Positions 32,428-44,365 are shown, counted from the first letter of the stretch. The stretch: DNA of 64,000 nt from Adiantum capillus-veneris (GCA_014529385.2 CM043964.1:139336529-139400528), one strand, 5' to 3'. The notes: generated by a model not told the origin, from the sequence alone. A program made the numbers and translations.

Positions 32428-32455
32428 CCCTAGGTGTGTGTGTGTATATACGTAA
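32428..32455 (+). promoter_or_regulatory. Conserved TATA-like stretch upstream of ORF3 (B)
   Basis: CCCCTAGGTGTGTGTGTG then TATATACGTAAA. The same phrase with small changes occurs in element A at 15375-15400. A possible internal promoter. Confidence 0.35.
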
Positions 32456-33800
32456 AAATAGCCATTTTTCAGACAAAATATTGGTAAAACGAAGAAATCC
32501 GGTCATAAAAATTTCATGTGAGTGTATATAATGTTTTGCGGTGATGTTTTTGATTTATTATGATTTTTGGGGATTTTTTGGGTTTGATTTGCTATTTTCC
32601 TTTTAATTTTGCTAATTTTTGGCAAAAAAACTTCAAAAATACAAAAAGCATGTGAAAAATGGTTCTAATGAAAAACAAAAAATATGGGGATGATTAGTGA
32701 CTATAGAACAACCTATGGTACAGTGGGGGTGCAATTATGAGACTGCAGCGGAAATCGTGTTTTAGCCAGATTTTGACCGAAACGTCAAATTTCTTGCAAA
32801 CTAGGCAAATGGAGTCCAAATCAAGAAATTTTTGAGCCTAAACCGCATCTCGCAAGAAGTTGGGAGCACGTGTCAAATTTCATGAAAAGTGGTTCGGGGA
32901 CCTCCATTATAAGAAATTTTCACTTCATTTTAAGCTCATTTCCACTATTGACCTTTGAGAGAGAGCTTCTGCCACCTAGAGCGAACGGAACTTCCAGCAG
33001 CTTCTACGACGCGCACGACTACCCGACGGGCTTTAGACATGAGAGGTAGACTCACCACCTTGATCTTTTCGCGCATGTTTGTCATTTTGTCGCGAAAACT
33101 AGCGTAGGGTTCACATAGAAAGCGGGTAGTAGAGACCTACAAGTACAGACTTCATCGGCAGCTTACCCTAGCATAGGAGACCATTCTTGGATGTCCAAAA
33201 TTCCTAGAGCCCCGCAAGAGGCCACCAAATGGGAAATCGGTGGAGAGGCGCCCAAATGCTACCAAAACTCATGGGTAAGAGCATCTCGACATGCTCGACA
33301 AGTCTATGTAGCCCACATGACCAAAAGGTGACCCGAAGCGGCACTAAACTTCAGAAATGGCATCAGACACACAAAGCGTCAAATATCTCTCGTGGCCAAA
33401 CCGCATGTCCGTTTGCCACCAAACTTCACGAGCGGCTTTCCTAGACCATCAACAACCAAGTCCTATGGTGGTAGACCACCACAAGTCGTTGACAACATGT
33501 AAACGCAACCACGGATGCTTCTAGAGCGACAAATTGTCAAATGGAGCTCCGATAAAGCCAAAGTCGACAAAAACCATACGGCAAGGATCCCCAAGGGATC
33601 GGGAAGCTATGGAGACCAACATCAAGAAATTTCATCACCGAAAAGCACTCCAAAAGTCAGAAAACGGCTCGGAAGCTCTGAAATCTACACAGAGAGTTAT
33701 GTTTTGTCTATTTGACTTTTTTGTTGAAATTAGGTTTAAAAGGGACTCAGGGGGACTAAGTGCAGGCACCAGTAGCAGTCTCCACAAAAATTTCATCAGG

Positions 33801-34678
33801 AGACATCCTATGCGTAGGAGGTCTCAAGGCCATTTATGGGCACAAAACCCAACATTTTTCATTACACAAAGTTTCTAAATAGCCTTTACATGCTAGCCAC
33901 CAAGTTTCATCACATTTGGACAAAAAGTGACCTCATATGCATGAAAAAACGCAAAGTTAGGGCATAGAGGCAATAATGGGCCATAGACCTACCAAAACTT
34001 GTCCAAATCACTGAAAATTGCACAATACATTCATGGGCACATTGCCAACCAATCTGTGTGGTCACTTGCAAAAAATGATGAAGTAGACATCCTATGCGTA
34101 GGATGTCTATTTGACAGTTTTTGCCTACAGAGGGTGTTTTTCCATTCCAGATCTTTTTATATCACCTTCAAGAGCTCATATATCAAGTTTGAAGCCATTC
34201 TAATCAGTTTTGAACCCCAACACCTTTAAGATACACTTTTTGAGCCCAAAAACACTACACATGGTCTTACCAACACCAAATCTTGTCCAAATCAAAATCC
34301 AAGAGCATGGCCATTATCCACAGGCCAAGAGGTACCCACAGAACAAATCTCAAGCTATTTTGATGAGATAGACATCCTACGTGTAGGATGTCTCCAGCAT
34401 GTTTTTGAACTTCTGTGCAAACAATGACATCATGGGAGCCATTACCATGGTGCAAGGAGCCCATATATCAATTTTCAACCCATTTGGATATCATTTGCCA
34501 CCTGTTGTGGACATCCTACCCAATTTGTGAGCCTAAAGCCTGAATCTGCCCAAAAATGCATATTTTGATGCCCAAACCCAATTCCAATCATATAGCCATG
34601 TTGCACAGGCCAAGGACCACCAGCTTGCCAAGTATCACCAAAATTTGATGAAAAAGACATCCTACGCGTAGGATGTCT
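33801..34678 (+). repeat. Second palindrome array of element B, upstream of ORF3
   Basis: Four copies of the same 24-bp palindrome (half-site AGACATCCTACG) at 33801-33824, 34085-34108, 34370-34393 and 34655-34678 (the last perfect). Spacings are 284, 285 and 285 bp. Changes sit mostly at the centre (TGCG, GTGT) and one outer base. The ~260 bp between palindromes are much less alike, sharing only short phrases such as a TTTGATGA just upstream. The array ends about 165 bp before the ORF3 start codon. Confidence 0.93.
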
Positions 34679-34843
34679 AAATGAAAATTTTTGGCCAGAA
34701 TTGTACTGTGGACACATGCACAGTTTCCCAAGTTCCTCTTAAGTTTTATTTTCAATTTTCAAGTCATTTAGATAGTTAAAACTCAGTTTCTCAACTGATA
34801 TGGAAAAAACACTAACTTCGGACTACTGAGTGCAACAAGATCT

Positions 34844-37800
34844 ATGGCAGCCACAAAATCACCGGAAAAGAAGAAGAGGATGACCATAAAAGATTACTTA
34901 GAAGAGGTGGAGCCATTTGTAATCCCGGAAGGAACTCTAAAGCCAACCAACACGTGGATCTAAGAGGACTTGCTAGAGTCAAATGATCTGAAGATCTACC
35001 AAGGCGTGTTCAAAGACACCGAAGGAAATGTAATAGAGCTACCCATGCTACCGCGGGAGCTCAATGAGTTTGTCAGAAGCAAGATGGCAGAGTACCTGGA
35101 GAAGATAGATCTCCACAATTATTTTGAAGGTGTGCCAGTTGGAATTGACATAAAAAGAGTATGGGAGTTTGTGACTACAATCAAAGAAGATGGAGTGGCC
35201 AGAGTTACGGATCTGCAGGGCAAGCCAGACACTGTGATTGAAATCACAGAGAAAGTAGTGGCAGCTGCACTAGACCTCTCCAACAAAGGGGATAGTGTAA
35301 CCAAAAGAAGAGACGAAGTAAAGGTGTACACAGAAAAGAAAGGCAGCTACACCTTTGAAGACATTGCCAACCCTAAAGTGGCAATCATGAGTCGCCTATA
35401 CAAGCAGTACTTCCATATGTGTACAAAGAGGCCACAAAAGTACAGAATGTCGCCTGGAGCAACTGCCACAACCTTCACCTGGGCAATGCAGAAGAGCAAG
35501 CCGAAGGTAATCAACTATGCAGCTTATATACATGACAATCTGGTGAAGATGGGCAACAAGAACCCCACTTACATTGTGCCGGGTGAGTTAATCACAAAAG
35601 TGGTTTATGGTGCATTACACGCCAAGGAAAGATGGCCTGACCCTCCATCACAAAATGACTGGCTAAGGCTCAAGGAAGATAAGGAAGAGGAACAACCCAA
35701 AGCACCAAGGGTTGCCACAAGGTTGAAACGCCGGTTAGAGACCGTGCAAGAAGAGCAGCCAGAGTTGAAGAAAGGAAAGAAAGAGAGTGTCCAAGTGCCG
35801 ATCAAAGAGACAAAATCACAGAAGGCGGCACGGCTAGAGCGGCTAATGGAAAGTTTCAGAGCCAAAAGAGCCCTCAAGGGAGATTTGAGTGAGCTATGGA
35901 AGCCGTCACTAGAAGCAATGTCGGGATCATCCCGAAGGGTGCACAGAGACAGATTTGAAGATTATATTAAGAATTTTGAGATTCTGGATGCCACGGCAGA
36001 AAATATCCCACATGTACCATTTACAGAAGCAGAAGTGGAGGAAGTCCAACGGCAACTGCTAGAAGAGCAGGAAGGCTAAGAGAGAGAGAGGAAGACAAAG
36101 GCGGACAGGGATTTCAAGAAAAAGCCGGAAACTCCACTGTCTAGCCCTGAGTCCAGCCCACCGCCATCACCACCTCCTCATAGCCCTCCACAAACTCAAT
36201 AGAAGGAGGAACTAGACAAACCTGAAGATCAAGAAGATTCAAGGCAAGAACAGATCCAAGAGCAAGAGCAAAAAGAAGAAGCTAAGCCCAAAAGTGAGCA
36301 GCCAGAGCCAAATGAAGCAAGGTATAACACGTTTCTAGATCTGCTAGCTGCTGGATATTCAAAAGAAGAGGTAGTCACAGTCGCATTTGACTTGGCAAGC
36401 ACAGGGCCCAAAGAGTAGATGCAGAGCCTGCGGTTAGTGGAGCTAAAAGAGATGGCCACTGATACAGTGGACCTGCAGCCACCCACCAATGATTGGGATG
36501 TGGTGATGACCAAGCTAATCGGACTAAGGGCATAGTCAATGGCCACAGAAAGTGAAATGGCTAACTCAAAGCCACTGAAGTGCAAATCAATTTTGAAGTC
36601 GACACTCTACACAAACAAAGCCAAAGGCATATAGAGAGAGAAGCAGAGCTGCAAGCCAGTCTGGCAAAGGCATTGCAAAGATGCCAAGAGATGGAAAGAG
36701 AGAATCAAGCGGCAGCTCAAAGACTGCAAGGAGCCGAAGAAGAATATAGAAAACTCAGCAAGTCATAGACAAATGCAGAGAGGGAAAGGGATAACCTAAC
36801 CCTACAACTTGCTGAAGAGTCCAAGGAAGTGGAAGCAATGCGGAATGCCAAAGAAAAGGCAGAAATAGAGCAGGAGGCTAGCCAGGATGAGGTCATTGAG
36901 CTCAAGGACTAGCTAAAGGTTAAAGATCAAACCATCCAACGGCTACGGGCATCTCCTGCCAAAGTCAGAGCTACTAGCTCAACTCACACCACTTCAGAGA
37001 GTCAGATTTATGAAGAACAAATGAAAGAGCTCCAAAAGGAGTTGACCTTAGAGAAGAAGCAAAGGCTGATGATGGCCGAGGGGTCAGTGGTCATGCAAAC
37101 CCGCATGGAAGAAGAGCACAAGGCAATGCAAGATGAGCTAGAAACCATCAAGAGAAAGCTCGAGGAGGTGGAGAAGATAAATGCCGATTTGAACGACCTC
37201 CTTGTGAATATGGGAGAGCAAGCTGAAGCGGAAAAGCAGACATTCCAAAAGCAATTAGAAGAGTTGAGAGGCCAGCAGGCAGAAGAGCAATTAAGCACAG
37301 GGCCAGCAGCCATGGAAGGAATAGATTTAGAGAATGTGGCAGATCCTGTGGACACACCCATGCAAGAGGAAATCCTTGTAGGACCCTCTCAAGAGCCACA
37401 AGATCTGACACAAGAAGAAGAAGAGAAGCTGCGAAAGGCCATAGAAGCAAAAATCAGAGAAACGGCCAAAGAAGCCTTGGAATGGGAGCAAAGGGTTTTT
37501 AAATCAATGACCATTCAGAAGATAGACGCCAGCAACCTTCAGCATGAATGGCTACAGCCCTCTCTCCCATATCCTTTGCTAAAGTACGAAACCGCCACGA
37601 TCAACAAAAGAATTTCAGAGAAGAGCCAACAGTGCCACTGTACATAGCAGACATCTCCAAGCCTGAAGGGGTAAAGTTGATAGTCGACTCTCAGCCCAGG
37701 TGGAGAAAGGCATGGCTGACGAAGTATCCATAGTACCTAATGCATCTGGTAGAGGCACCAAAAGTCATCAGAGATAACCTAAGTTTCTGCCCTCTACCAA

Positions 37801-38285
37801 GGATGCGGACGTGGAAGGCCCAGGAGCTACTGCAAAGAAGCCAACCTACTTGGCTAAACTATCTGAAGCTACCAGGCTTGAAGGCAGGCGAGAGAATAAG
37901 TGTTCAATACATGGTGAAAACCCTAACGGGTGCCATCAAATTGTTCACTCGCTTGCCTGAACTATCTTGCATTATGATGAGAAAGATTTGCAAAACCCTT
38001 TTGGCAGTCTTCAAGATGTTCAAACCAAGCCAGGCGACAGACAATATCTTCTTCTTTCAAGATACATGCAGATGTGCATATGATCTGTCTGGTCAGCCTT
38101 CCAAGGAGGTGATACATGCATTGTATCAAAGGATCATGTTTTTGCCTTCCTATCACCTCCAGGCCTTTGAAGAAGATTTCTACACCGGCTTCTTCACAAT
38201 CAGCACAGATATATTCGGCCCGACACTACTGGCTCAACATGCAAGATATGAGTCACTGCTCAAGATGAGAGACAGCCTAAGATGA
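34844..38285 (+). pseudogene. ORF3 of element B: novel 3' ORF with coiled coil
   Basis: Start ATG at 34844 (MAATKSPEKKKRMTIKDYLE). In-frame stops: TAA 34961, TAA 36077, TAG 36200, 36416, 36533, 36766, 36910, 37731. Frameshifts lie near 36560 and 37600. About 1,145 codons. Residues ~40-240 form a globular-looking domain (LKIYQGVFKDTEGNVIEL, VWEFVTTIKEDGVARVTD, VIEITEKVVAAALDL, AIMSRLYKQYFHM) that faintly recalls the 'putative plant transposon protein' family. Then a Lys/Arg-rich stretch and a Pro/Ser-rich stretch (SPESSPPPSPPPHSPP). A long heptad-rich coiled coil spans about 36580-37300 (REAELQASLAKALQRCQEM, EDELETIK-type repeats). A C-terminal region follows (VSLPELSCIMMRKICKT-like, cysteine-containing). 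No signal peptide or membrane segment, so not a typical env-like ORF. The N-terminal domain is conserved in element A. Function unknown. Confidence 0.8.
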
Positions 38286-38318
38286 GAAGCAGCTCAATAG
38301 CTATGTCGGGGACGACAT

Positions 38319-38336
38319 GAGCAAGGAGGGGGGGAG
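38319..38336 (+). promoter_or_regulatory. Terminal polypurine tract of element B
   Basis: GAGCAAGGAGGGGGGGAG directly before the 3' LTR start TGTTAG. Confidence 0.92.
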
Positions 38337-39267
38337 TGTTAGAAGCTGGACACACCCTACGGAAAATGGCTGCCCGATAGATTATTATTTTTTGTAATTA
38401 TTCATTTATTGAGAAAAACCCGACATTTCACCTTGTAAATATTGGGGCTTACAGAAGTTTCCAGATTGTATCCCATTTTTGACATTTAGATTGAGTAGAT
38501 GGTTAAGTTGGAACATTAGGGTTTGAGAATTGTAAGGTATTTATACCACTTTTTGACCTTAATGAAAAAAACCTTTTGTCATTTTAAAAAGTTTGAAATC
38601 TGTGAGGGAGCGTACTGTGTACGAGAGAGAGTAAGAGCTTCATCTTGACGTTGCGCGTGCACCGGTGGTCCGAATCGAGTGCACATAAGTGCAGCATGTT
38701 GCCCCCGACGAGAGCTACATGCCAATACCTACATTATGCGCGTACAGCCCGGTTTTGCGATCTCCATCTACGAGCTTCATCTGGTGATTCGGTGAGCATA
38801 AGTTGTCCGATTTTGCATTGCAGCATATCCACAGGTTCGCATTGAGTAGAGCTACACATTAGGCACTTTAGATTTTGGAAACGAGGACCTACATATTTCG
38901 GCCAGACATCCTACGTGATTCTGCACCAGGTGTTTTGGGTTGGGATTTTGGTTCATAGACCTTAGGGAGAGCGACCTATTGGTGTTAGTAGGGTCACCTT
39001 GAAGTTCTATGGTGTTTCGAGATTGTTTGATGGGTATTCGACTCTAGAAAGCGTTGTAGGAAGTTTCCTCTTATGCACTCTTGAAGGCTATAGCTTAGAC
39101 ATTGGGTAGAGACCTCTATAGGAATTAGTTAGGAGTCGGATGAGTGTAGGTTGACACCCTATGCTTGCTTCCACGTGCCTGCGGGTCGAGCTTCGTCCTT
39201 AGCTGAAAAATCTTGTTAGGTGAGTTCTCGCTGTGCTGATGTCTGTCGCGGTGTATCCGCCCAAACA
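38337..39267 (+). repeat. 3' LTR of element B
   Basis: 931 bp, TGTTAGAAGCTGG to CCCAAACA, matching 20831-21759 with about 73 differences by eye, many of them C/T or G/A. Confidence 0.95.
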
Positions 39268-39272
39268 GTGTG
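39268..39272. repeat. Target-site duplication of element B, right copy
   Basis: GTGTG, the same as 20826-20830. Joining the copia sequence across this point restores a smooth linker reading between integrase and RT. Confidence 0.92.
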
Positions 39273-40430
39273 CACAAACCATTTTGGCATACCTCTAGCC
39301 TGCTCATTTTCAGCCCTTTCCTCATCAAGTACATCATGTACATCTGCATCAGTAATAGGCTATTCTAAAACATTTTCAAAAACCCCCATAGGCTATACAT
39401 TTGCCTCATTGGAACTTACATTCGTATTTCCACCACTGAAAAGAGGCAACAAAGTGTCATAAATGTCCTATGAGCTTACATTACTGTCTCTAGTACATGA
39501 TAGCAAGGGCTGAACAGAATCTTCCACAAACACTACATCCCGTGAAACCAGAATACGTTTGTTTGCGGATGATACAACCTGTAACCTTTGCTTTCAGCAC
39601 TATAACCAACAAAAATACATTTGACAGCCTTATCATCCAATTTTCTGCGCTGCACTTGTGGCACCAAAGCATATGCCAAACAGCCAAAAACACGCATGTG
39701 CTCAATAGAAGGCTTTCTATCATGCCATGCTTCATATGGAGTAATAGACTGCAAAGCTTTCGTAGGACACCTATTAAGTACATAAGTGGCACACATGATG
39801 GCCTCAAGCCAAAAAGAATGCGGCAAAGCTTGACTTTTGACCATACATCGTGCCATTTCCGTCAGTGACCTGTTTTTCCTCTCAGCAACACCATTTTGCT
39901 GAGGTGTATAAGGCACTGTACATTGGTGTTTTATCCCACGACTAGCCAGAAATGCATTAAATTCATGAGACATATACTCCCCCCCTCGATCTGAACGGAG
40001 GGTGCCCATAGTACATTTCGAGACATTTTCAGCCATAGCCAGAAATTGTTTGAAGCACATAAAAACTTCGAACTTCGCTTTAAGCGGAAATACCCATGCA
40101 TGCCTGGAGTAATCATCAATGAAAGTCACAAAGTACAGGTAATTGCCCAAGGACGGAGTTTGCATGGGCCCACAAACATCACTATGCCTACAAGATGCAA
40201 CCTGCATGTGGACCGAACTAAACCATCCTTTGGAAACTTAGAATGCTGCATCTTACAAAATACAGCCTTCACAAACATGTTTGACAGGTGCTTCAAGAGG
40301 CGGCAAAGAAGCAACCATAACAGATTTCTACAAACGTAGCAAACTGGCAAAATTCAGATGACCAACACGTGCATGCCAAAGTTTTGCATCTGAAATAGCC
40401 CTTGAATCTGCAACAGCATTTGCAAAATTT
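39273..40430 (-). pseudogene. Integrase of copia H
   Basis: On the minus strand: a zinc-finger region in pieces (40350-40126, CYVCRN-like). The core at 40207-39533 reads HSDVCGPMQTPSLGN (first Asp), YFVTFIDDYSRHAWVF, TLRSDRGGEYMSHEF (second Asp) and TPQQNGVAERKNRSL (Glu). It ends with CPTKALQSITPYEAWH, MRVFGCLAYALVPQ, KCIFVGYSAESKGYRLY. Frameshifts occur near 39533 and 40210-40350. The C-terminal linker is interrupted by the element B insertion at 39268. Confidence 0.93.
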
Positions 40431-40432
40431 TG

Positions 40433-41284
40433 TCAACACTTGTCATACAAAGTGAGCTTATACATCCCACAGCACAAAAGGCCAGATGCAACAATTTCAT
40501 CACCAAAACTGAGATCATGAACTGTACATCTGTCATCCACAAATTTGACTACAAGTCCAAGTCTAGCAAGTGCAGATAGAGACAAAACATTCTTCTTGAT
40601 CCCAGGTACATAAAGTGCATCAACAAGTGTGAAAGAACTACCATTAGCAGTAGTAAGCACGATCTTTCCAACTCTCTGAACTGGATGAGAGGCATTGTTG
40701 GCACAAGTGACTGAATTCCCATGAGGGACAGACTCGAGAGAGGTAAACAATTCACGATGTGAGGTAATGTGCTTTGTAGCACCACTGTCGAGATACCACA
40801 CATGTGAATCTGCAGCAACTGACAAGCATGCATCATGGACAATAGGATTGTAAGTGCACTCTGCACTAAAAGCCCATTCTACATCAACATCAGCATTACA
40901 GTCTCCTTTTACAGAAGACTCAACAATGACTACATTTGTAGTGGAACTAGCATTTGCAATGGAACTACCCTCTTTCTTCTTAGCCTCTTTTGCCTTCAAC
41001 CTAGGACACTGCTTGATCAAGTGATCATTAGCTTTACAATAATGGCAATGCACCTTCTTTTTGCCCTTATCACCAAAATTGTCAGACAAAGTGCTGCCAG
41101 TAGAAGCATTAGGAATAGTTTTTTCTGCCGCTCGCAGCAGAACCATAAGAATTGATTGCATTGTTGCTACCACCCTTTCTTTGAGAAGCAATAAAAGCCT
41201 GTTCAAGTGCACATTGCCTAGTCCTGTTTTTTCTAGAAAGTGACTCTTACAACAGCAATGTGCATAATGCATCAAACTTGACAA
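40433..41284 (-). pseudogene. Zinc knuckle, protease and pre-integrase region of copia H
   Basis: Minus-strand frame of 283 codons. CHYCKANDHLIKQCP is a CX2CX4HX4C knuckle (near 41040). Protease: HVWYLDSGATKHITSHREL (DSGA active site), VLTTANGSSFTLVDALYVPG, KNVLSLSALARLGL. It ends GLLCCGMYKLTLYDKC, the start of the gag_pre-integrase domain. A frameshift separates it from gag upstream. Confidence 0.93.
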
Positions 41285-41302
41285 CTTCAGGATTTCCTTG
41301 GG

Positions 41303-41837
41303 TCATAAGTCTCCAAGTACTAGCAAAAGTCTGGTAAGAATCTGGTAAGGCATCAAGAACAGTCTGCACAAGGGAACTGTCTGAAATGACTTCTCCGACA
41401 GAAATAAGTTGCTCATTGATATCCTTGACACTAGCAAAGCAATTTTAGCCTCATTGCGACTTGGATAAAGACCAGCCAATATATCCCAAGCTTGTTTTGC
41501 AGATTTTGCTAAATGGATGTGAGGAACAATGGTGCGCTTTACAGACAACGCAATCAATGCATGAGCTTGCGCATCCTTAACATCCCAACGAGCTTGTTCT
41601 ACCGTAGGCAAAACAACTCTAACAGCTGCAATCCTTGCAGCAAGACCTGCAACATCCTCAACATCGCCTACATCCTCAGAACCAGGACGTACATCAATAC
41701 CCTGCACAATGTTCCAGACGCCCTTTGACACAAGCACATGTTGCATCATATAAGCCCACATAGGGTAGTTGTCCCCATCCAACCTGTCCTCAGCAGCAAA
41801 CATCTTGAACACATCTGTGTTGTTGTTGTCAGCCATG
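41303..41837 (-). pseudogene. gag of copia H
   Basis: Starts at the ATG whose complement is at 41835-41837 (MADNNNTDVFKMFAAEDR). UBN2-type copia gag: LDGDNYPMWAYMMQHVLV, KGVWNIVQG, VKRTIVPHIHLAKSAKQA, WDILAGLYPSRNEAKIALL. A frameshift near 41440 moves the end (QTLLVLGDL) into another frame before the knuckle region. Confidence 0.92.
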
Positions 41838-42184
41838 GTAAATGCTGCACCTGATGTGAAAACTGTCCGAAAATAGGAGAAACGGAGTGGGAACAACCTG
41901 TGCTATATAGCACAGATCGTAGAAGACTATAAGGCACCTGTTATGCAGAAAACGGCACTGATATAAATTTTGCACAAAATGACAAAATAGCCTGTGCAGT
42001 ACTACCTGTAGTCGAAACGAAGGTCGAAATGAACCCAAATAAAAAATCTGAGCAGATTGAGCTCTATGATCTCTCCCAAAATATTTGTCGACCTGCAAAC
42101 GCTCGCCAAAGCTCACTGAAATCGGAGAAAGTGAGCAGGCATGTACTGGAGTAGCTGGCGACTAAGCCCGGGAGGACGCAACCT
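41838..42184 (-). other. Leader of copia H
   Basis: About 350 bp between the primer site and gag on the minus strand. No ORF seen. Confidence 0.7.
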
Positions 42185-42196
42185 GCTTTGATACCA
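42185..42196 (-). promoter_or_regulatory. Primer binding site of copia H (tRNA-iMet)
   Basis: On the minus strand TGGTATCAAAGC lies two bases after the 5' LTR. It is the standard plant copia initiator-Met site with one mismatch to TGGTATCAGAGC. Confidence 0.93.
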
Positions 42197-42198
42197 AT

Positions 42199-42568
<370 letters not shown>

Positions 42569-42574
42569 TCCTCT

Positions 42575-44365
42575 TGATGCTGCAATAGATACAACCCTAA
42601 CTGTATTGTGTTGCAGCTCCACTTTATCCCCACCATACTCCTTCCACCATAGAGGCGCACTTATGTGTGCAACGGAATCTATATGCCATGGATCCTGGAA
42701 CATGCCAGCTCTATTAGCATAATCAACTCACTGATGAAAAGAATTCTTTCCATCCTCCTGTTGCAATAGTTGAGAGCACACTATTTTGAAGTCAGTCATG
42801 ACTTCTTTATTGGTCGATTGTTGATGCATTTGAAATTTGGGATCCAGTACAAATGTAGCACGATGCAATGACATACGCAATTGCCCACATCGCTAGTTGG
42901 CAGTTGTGATTATGGCAGCTTTTTCCTTTGCACCAAAGCCAACATGCTCTCTTACTTTGCGTAATGCCTCTGAAATATACCAATAAACTTGACCAAAGAT
43001 GAAAGAGTCTTTGTCGACTATTCGAAAAAGATCTACAAATGGTTTGGCCAAGGTGACAATTCTCTCTACATTGCACCAAAAAATTGGAGAGTTCACAAGT
43101 TGTGCACATCTTGTAGCTATCTCTTGGTAGCTAGGATACTTGCTAAGCCAAGCATCCCATCGTCTACTGGCTACCGTTTCAATCAAAGCAAGCTTCACTT
43201 CTTGCAAGGTAGCAAGAACATAGTATGCGGTTGCAAACCTTGTCGCACAAAATATCTGTAAAGGTTTATTGGGTGATTTTGTTCAAAAAAGAGCATACAA
43301 AAATTGATGCTCTCTAATAAATTTCACCACATGATTTGCATCCAATAGTGTTTGTTTTATGATGTCCATTTTACTAATGTCTTTTAATAGAAAATTAAGA
43401 GTATGCGTGGCACATGGCACCCAAGTAATCTCTGGGTACTTAACTTGGATATCCCTCCATGCAGCCTTGTAACTGGATGCATTATCTGTGACAATTGCAG
43501 TCACGTTTTTTGGCCCACCTGACTTTGGTTTGGAGCATTGTGTATCCTTGCTAGATAATTGATGGTCTTCTCTTTTAAAGAGGCTTCAATGGCTTCTACG
43601 AACATGGATCCTCTAGGATTCATAAGCATCACATTGATGAGTGGCTTCTTATGACAATTGGTCCATCCATCCAACGCTATGGTGCAACCATATGCACAAA
43701 CAAAGTCTACCACCATGCGCTTGAGGATGGCTTCAATATTGTCTTTCACTTTATCTAGATAATCTATGTGCATCTTCTTATAATCAAAAAGCACAAGCGC
43801 TTTTTTGGTTGTGCTCATTAAACCATCTCGAAATATGGGATTGTGCATAGCATTGAATGGTATACCGCACACCACAAAAGCTTGCATCCATATCAAGTGA
43901 AACTCAAAAAACCATTGGCTATCTAACTCTTCATTCAACATTTTTCCATTGGATGATACTTTACTAAGTTTATTTGAGCTATGATTTTCTGCTACTGACG
44001 TTGAAGCATGTCCATGAAGAGGAGTTTATTGGGGAGTGTGATGTTTTGCTTTCGTAGGCACATGCTCTGTCCTCTCATTGACAACATACATTTCAACATC
44101 CGTTGCAACTTGTTTGGTAGTAGCACTTTTCCTTCTAGCTACAAGAATTTGCTTTGGTATGCGAGTGTACTTTGAAAATCTAGCATGAATATCTCTTGGC
44201 GGAGCCATACACTCCAACACATTACCAGGGACTTTAAACATATGCTCTTTGATTTTGATTGCATTACCACTAAACTCATGGCCACAGGTATTGCATTTCA
44301 ATCAAGATGTATTATTTTTGGCACGCATCTCATGGACGTAACTCCACTCATGTCCTTTCACACTG
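42575..44365 (-). pseudogene. hAT-family transposase, C-terminally truncated
   Basis: Cut-and-paste DNA transposase remnant. BED-type zinc finger at about 44365-44215 (KGHEWSYVHEM, CNTCGHEFSGNAIKIKEHM). DUF659-like core at 43941-43501 (GIPFNAMHNPIFRDGL, CTIALDGWTNCHKKPLINV, GSMFVEAIEAS) and 43504-43283 (IVTDNASSYKAAWRDI, WVPCATHTLNFLLKDI). Middle region at 43207-42893 (SRRWDAWLSKYPSYQE, VYWYISEALRKVREHV), then the start of the dimerisation region near 42650 (PLWWKEYGGDKVELQHNTVR, SIAASRG). The reading runs into poly-G/(GA)n exactly where the (C)ERNWS part of the family should follow. Several frameshifts. No terminal inverted repeats identified. Confidence 0.88.

Larger units (their letters stand above)
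32093..33800 (+). other. pol-ORF3 spacer of element B, LTR/leader-like
   Basis: 1.7 kb without an ORF. It holds the internal PPT, the TATA-like stretch and, near 32950, a GAGAGAGAGCTTC phrase like that in the LTR leader. A relationship to a decayed LTR plus leader is possible but not shown. Element A's version is shorter. Confidence 0.45.
20831..39267 (+). mobile_element. 18.4-kb Ty3/gypsy element B nested in copia H
   Basis: Complete from LTR to LTR with a perfect GTGTG duplication. Order: 5' LTR, tRNA-Asp-type primer site, leader with palindromes, gag, protease, RT, RNase H, truncated integrase, second retropepsin-like domain, spacer with PPT/TATA-like sites and a second palindrome array, ORF3 with coiled coil, PPT, 3' LTR. 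The primer site and gag/pol wording point to the Tat/Athila side of non-chromodomain gypsy elements. At 18.4 kb it is longer than most LTR retrotransposons. It cannot be autonomous: gag has 13 internal stops and integrase lacks its front half. LTRs differ at about 73 of 930 sites by eye. Confidence 0.95.

Noticed and set aside
33801-34678. CRISPR-like array (short repeats with regular spacing)
   Set aside because: Spacing of 285 bp is far too long, the genome is a plant, no cas genes occur, and the spacers are themselves degenerate repeats.
34844-38285. ORF3 as a retroviral env
   Set aside because: No signal peptide, membrane-spanning segment or cleavage site visible; the C-terminal half is a coiled coil.
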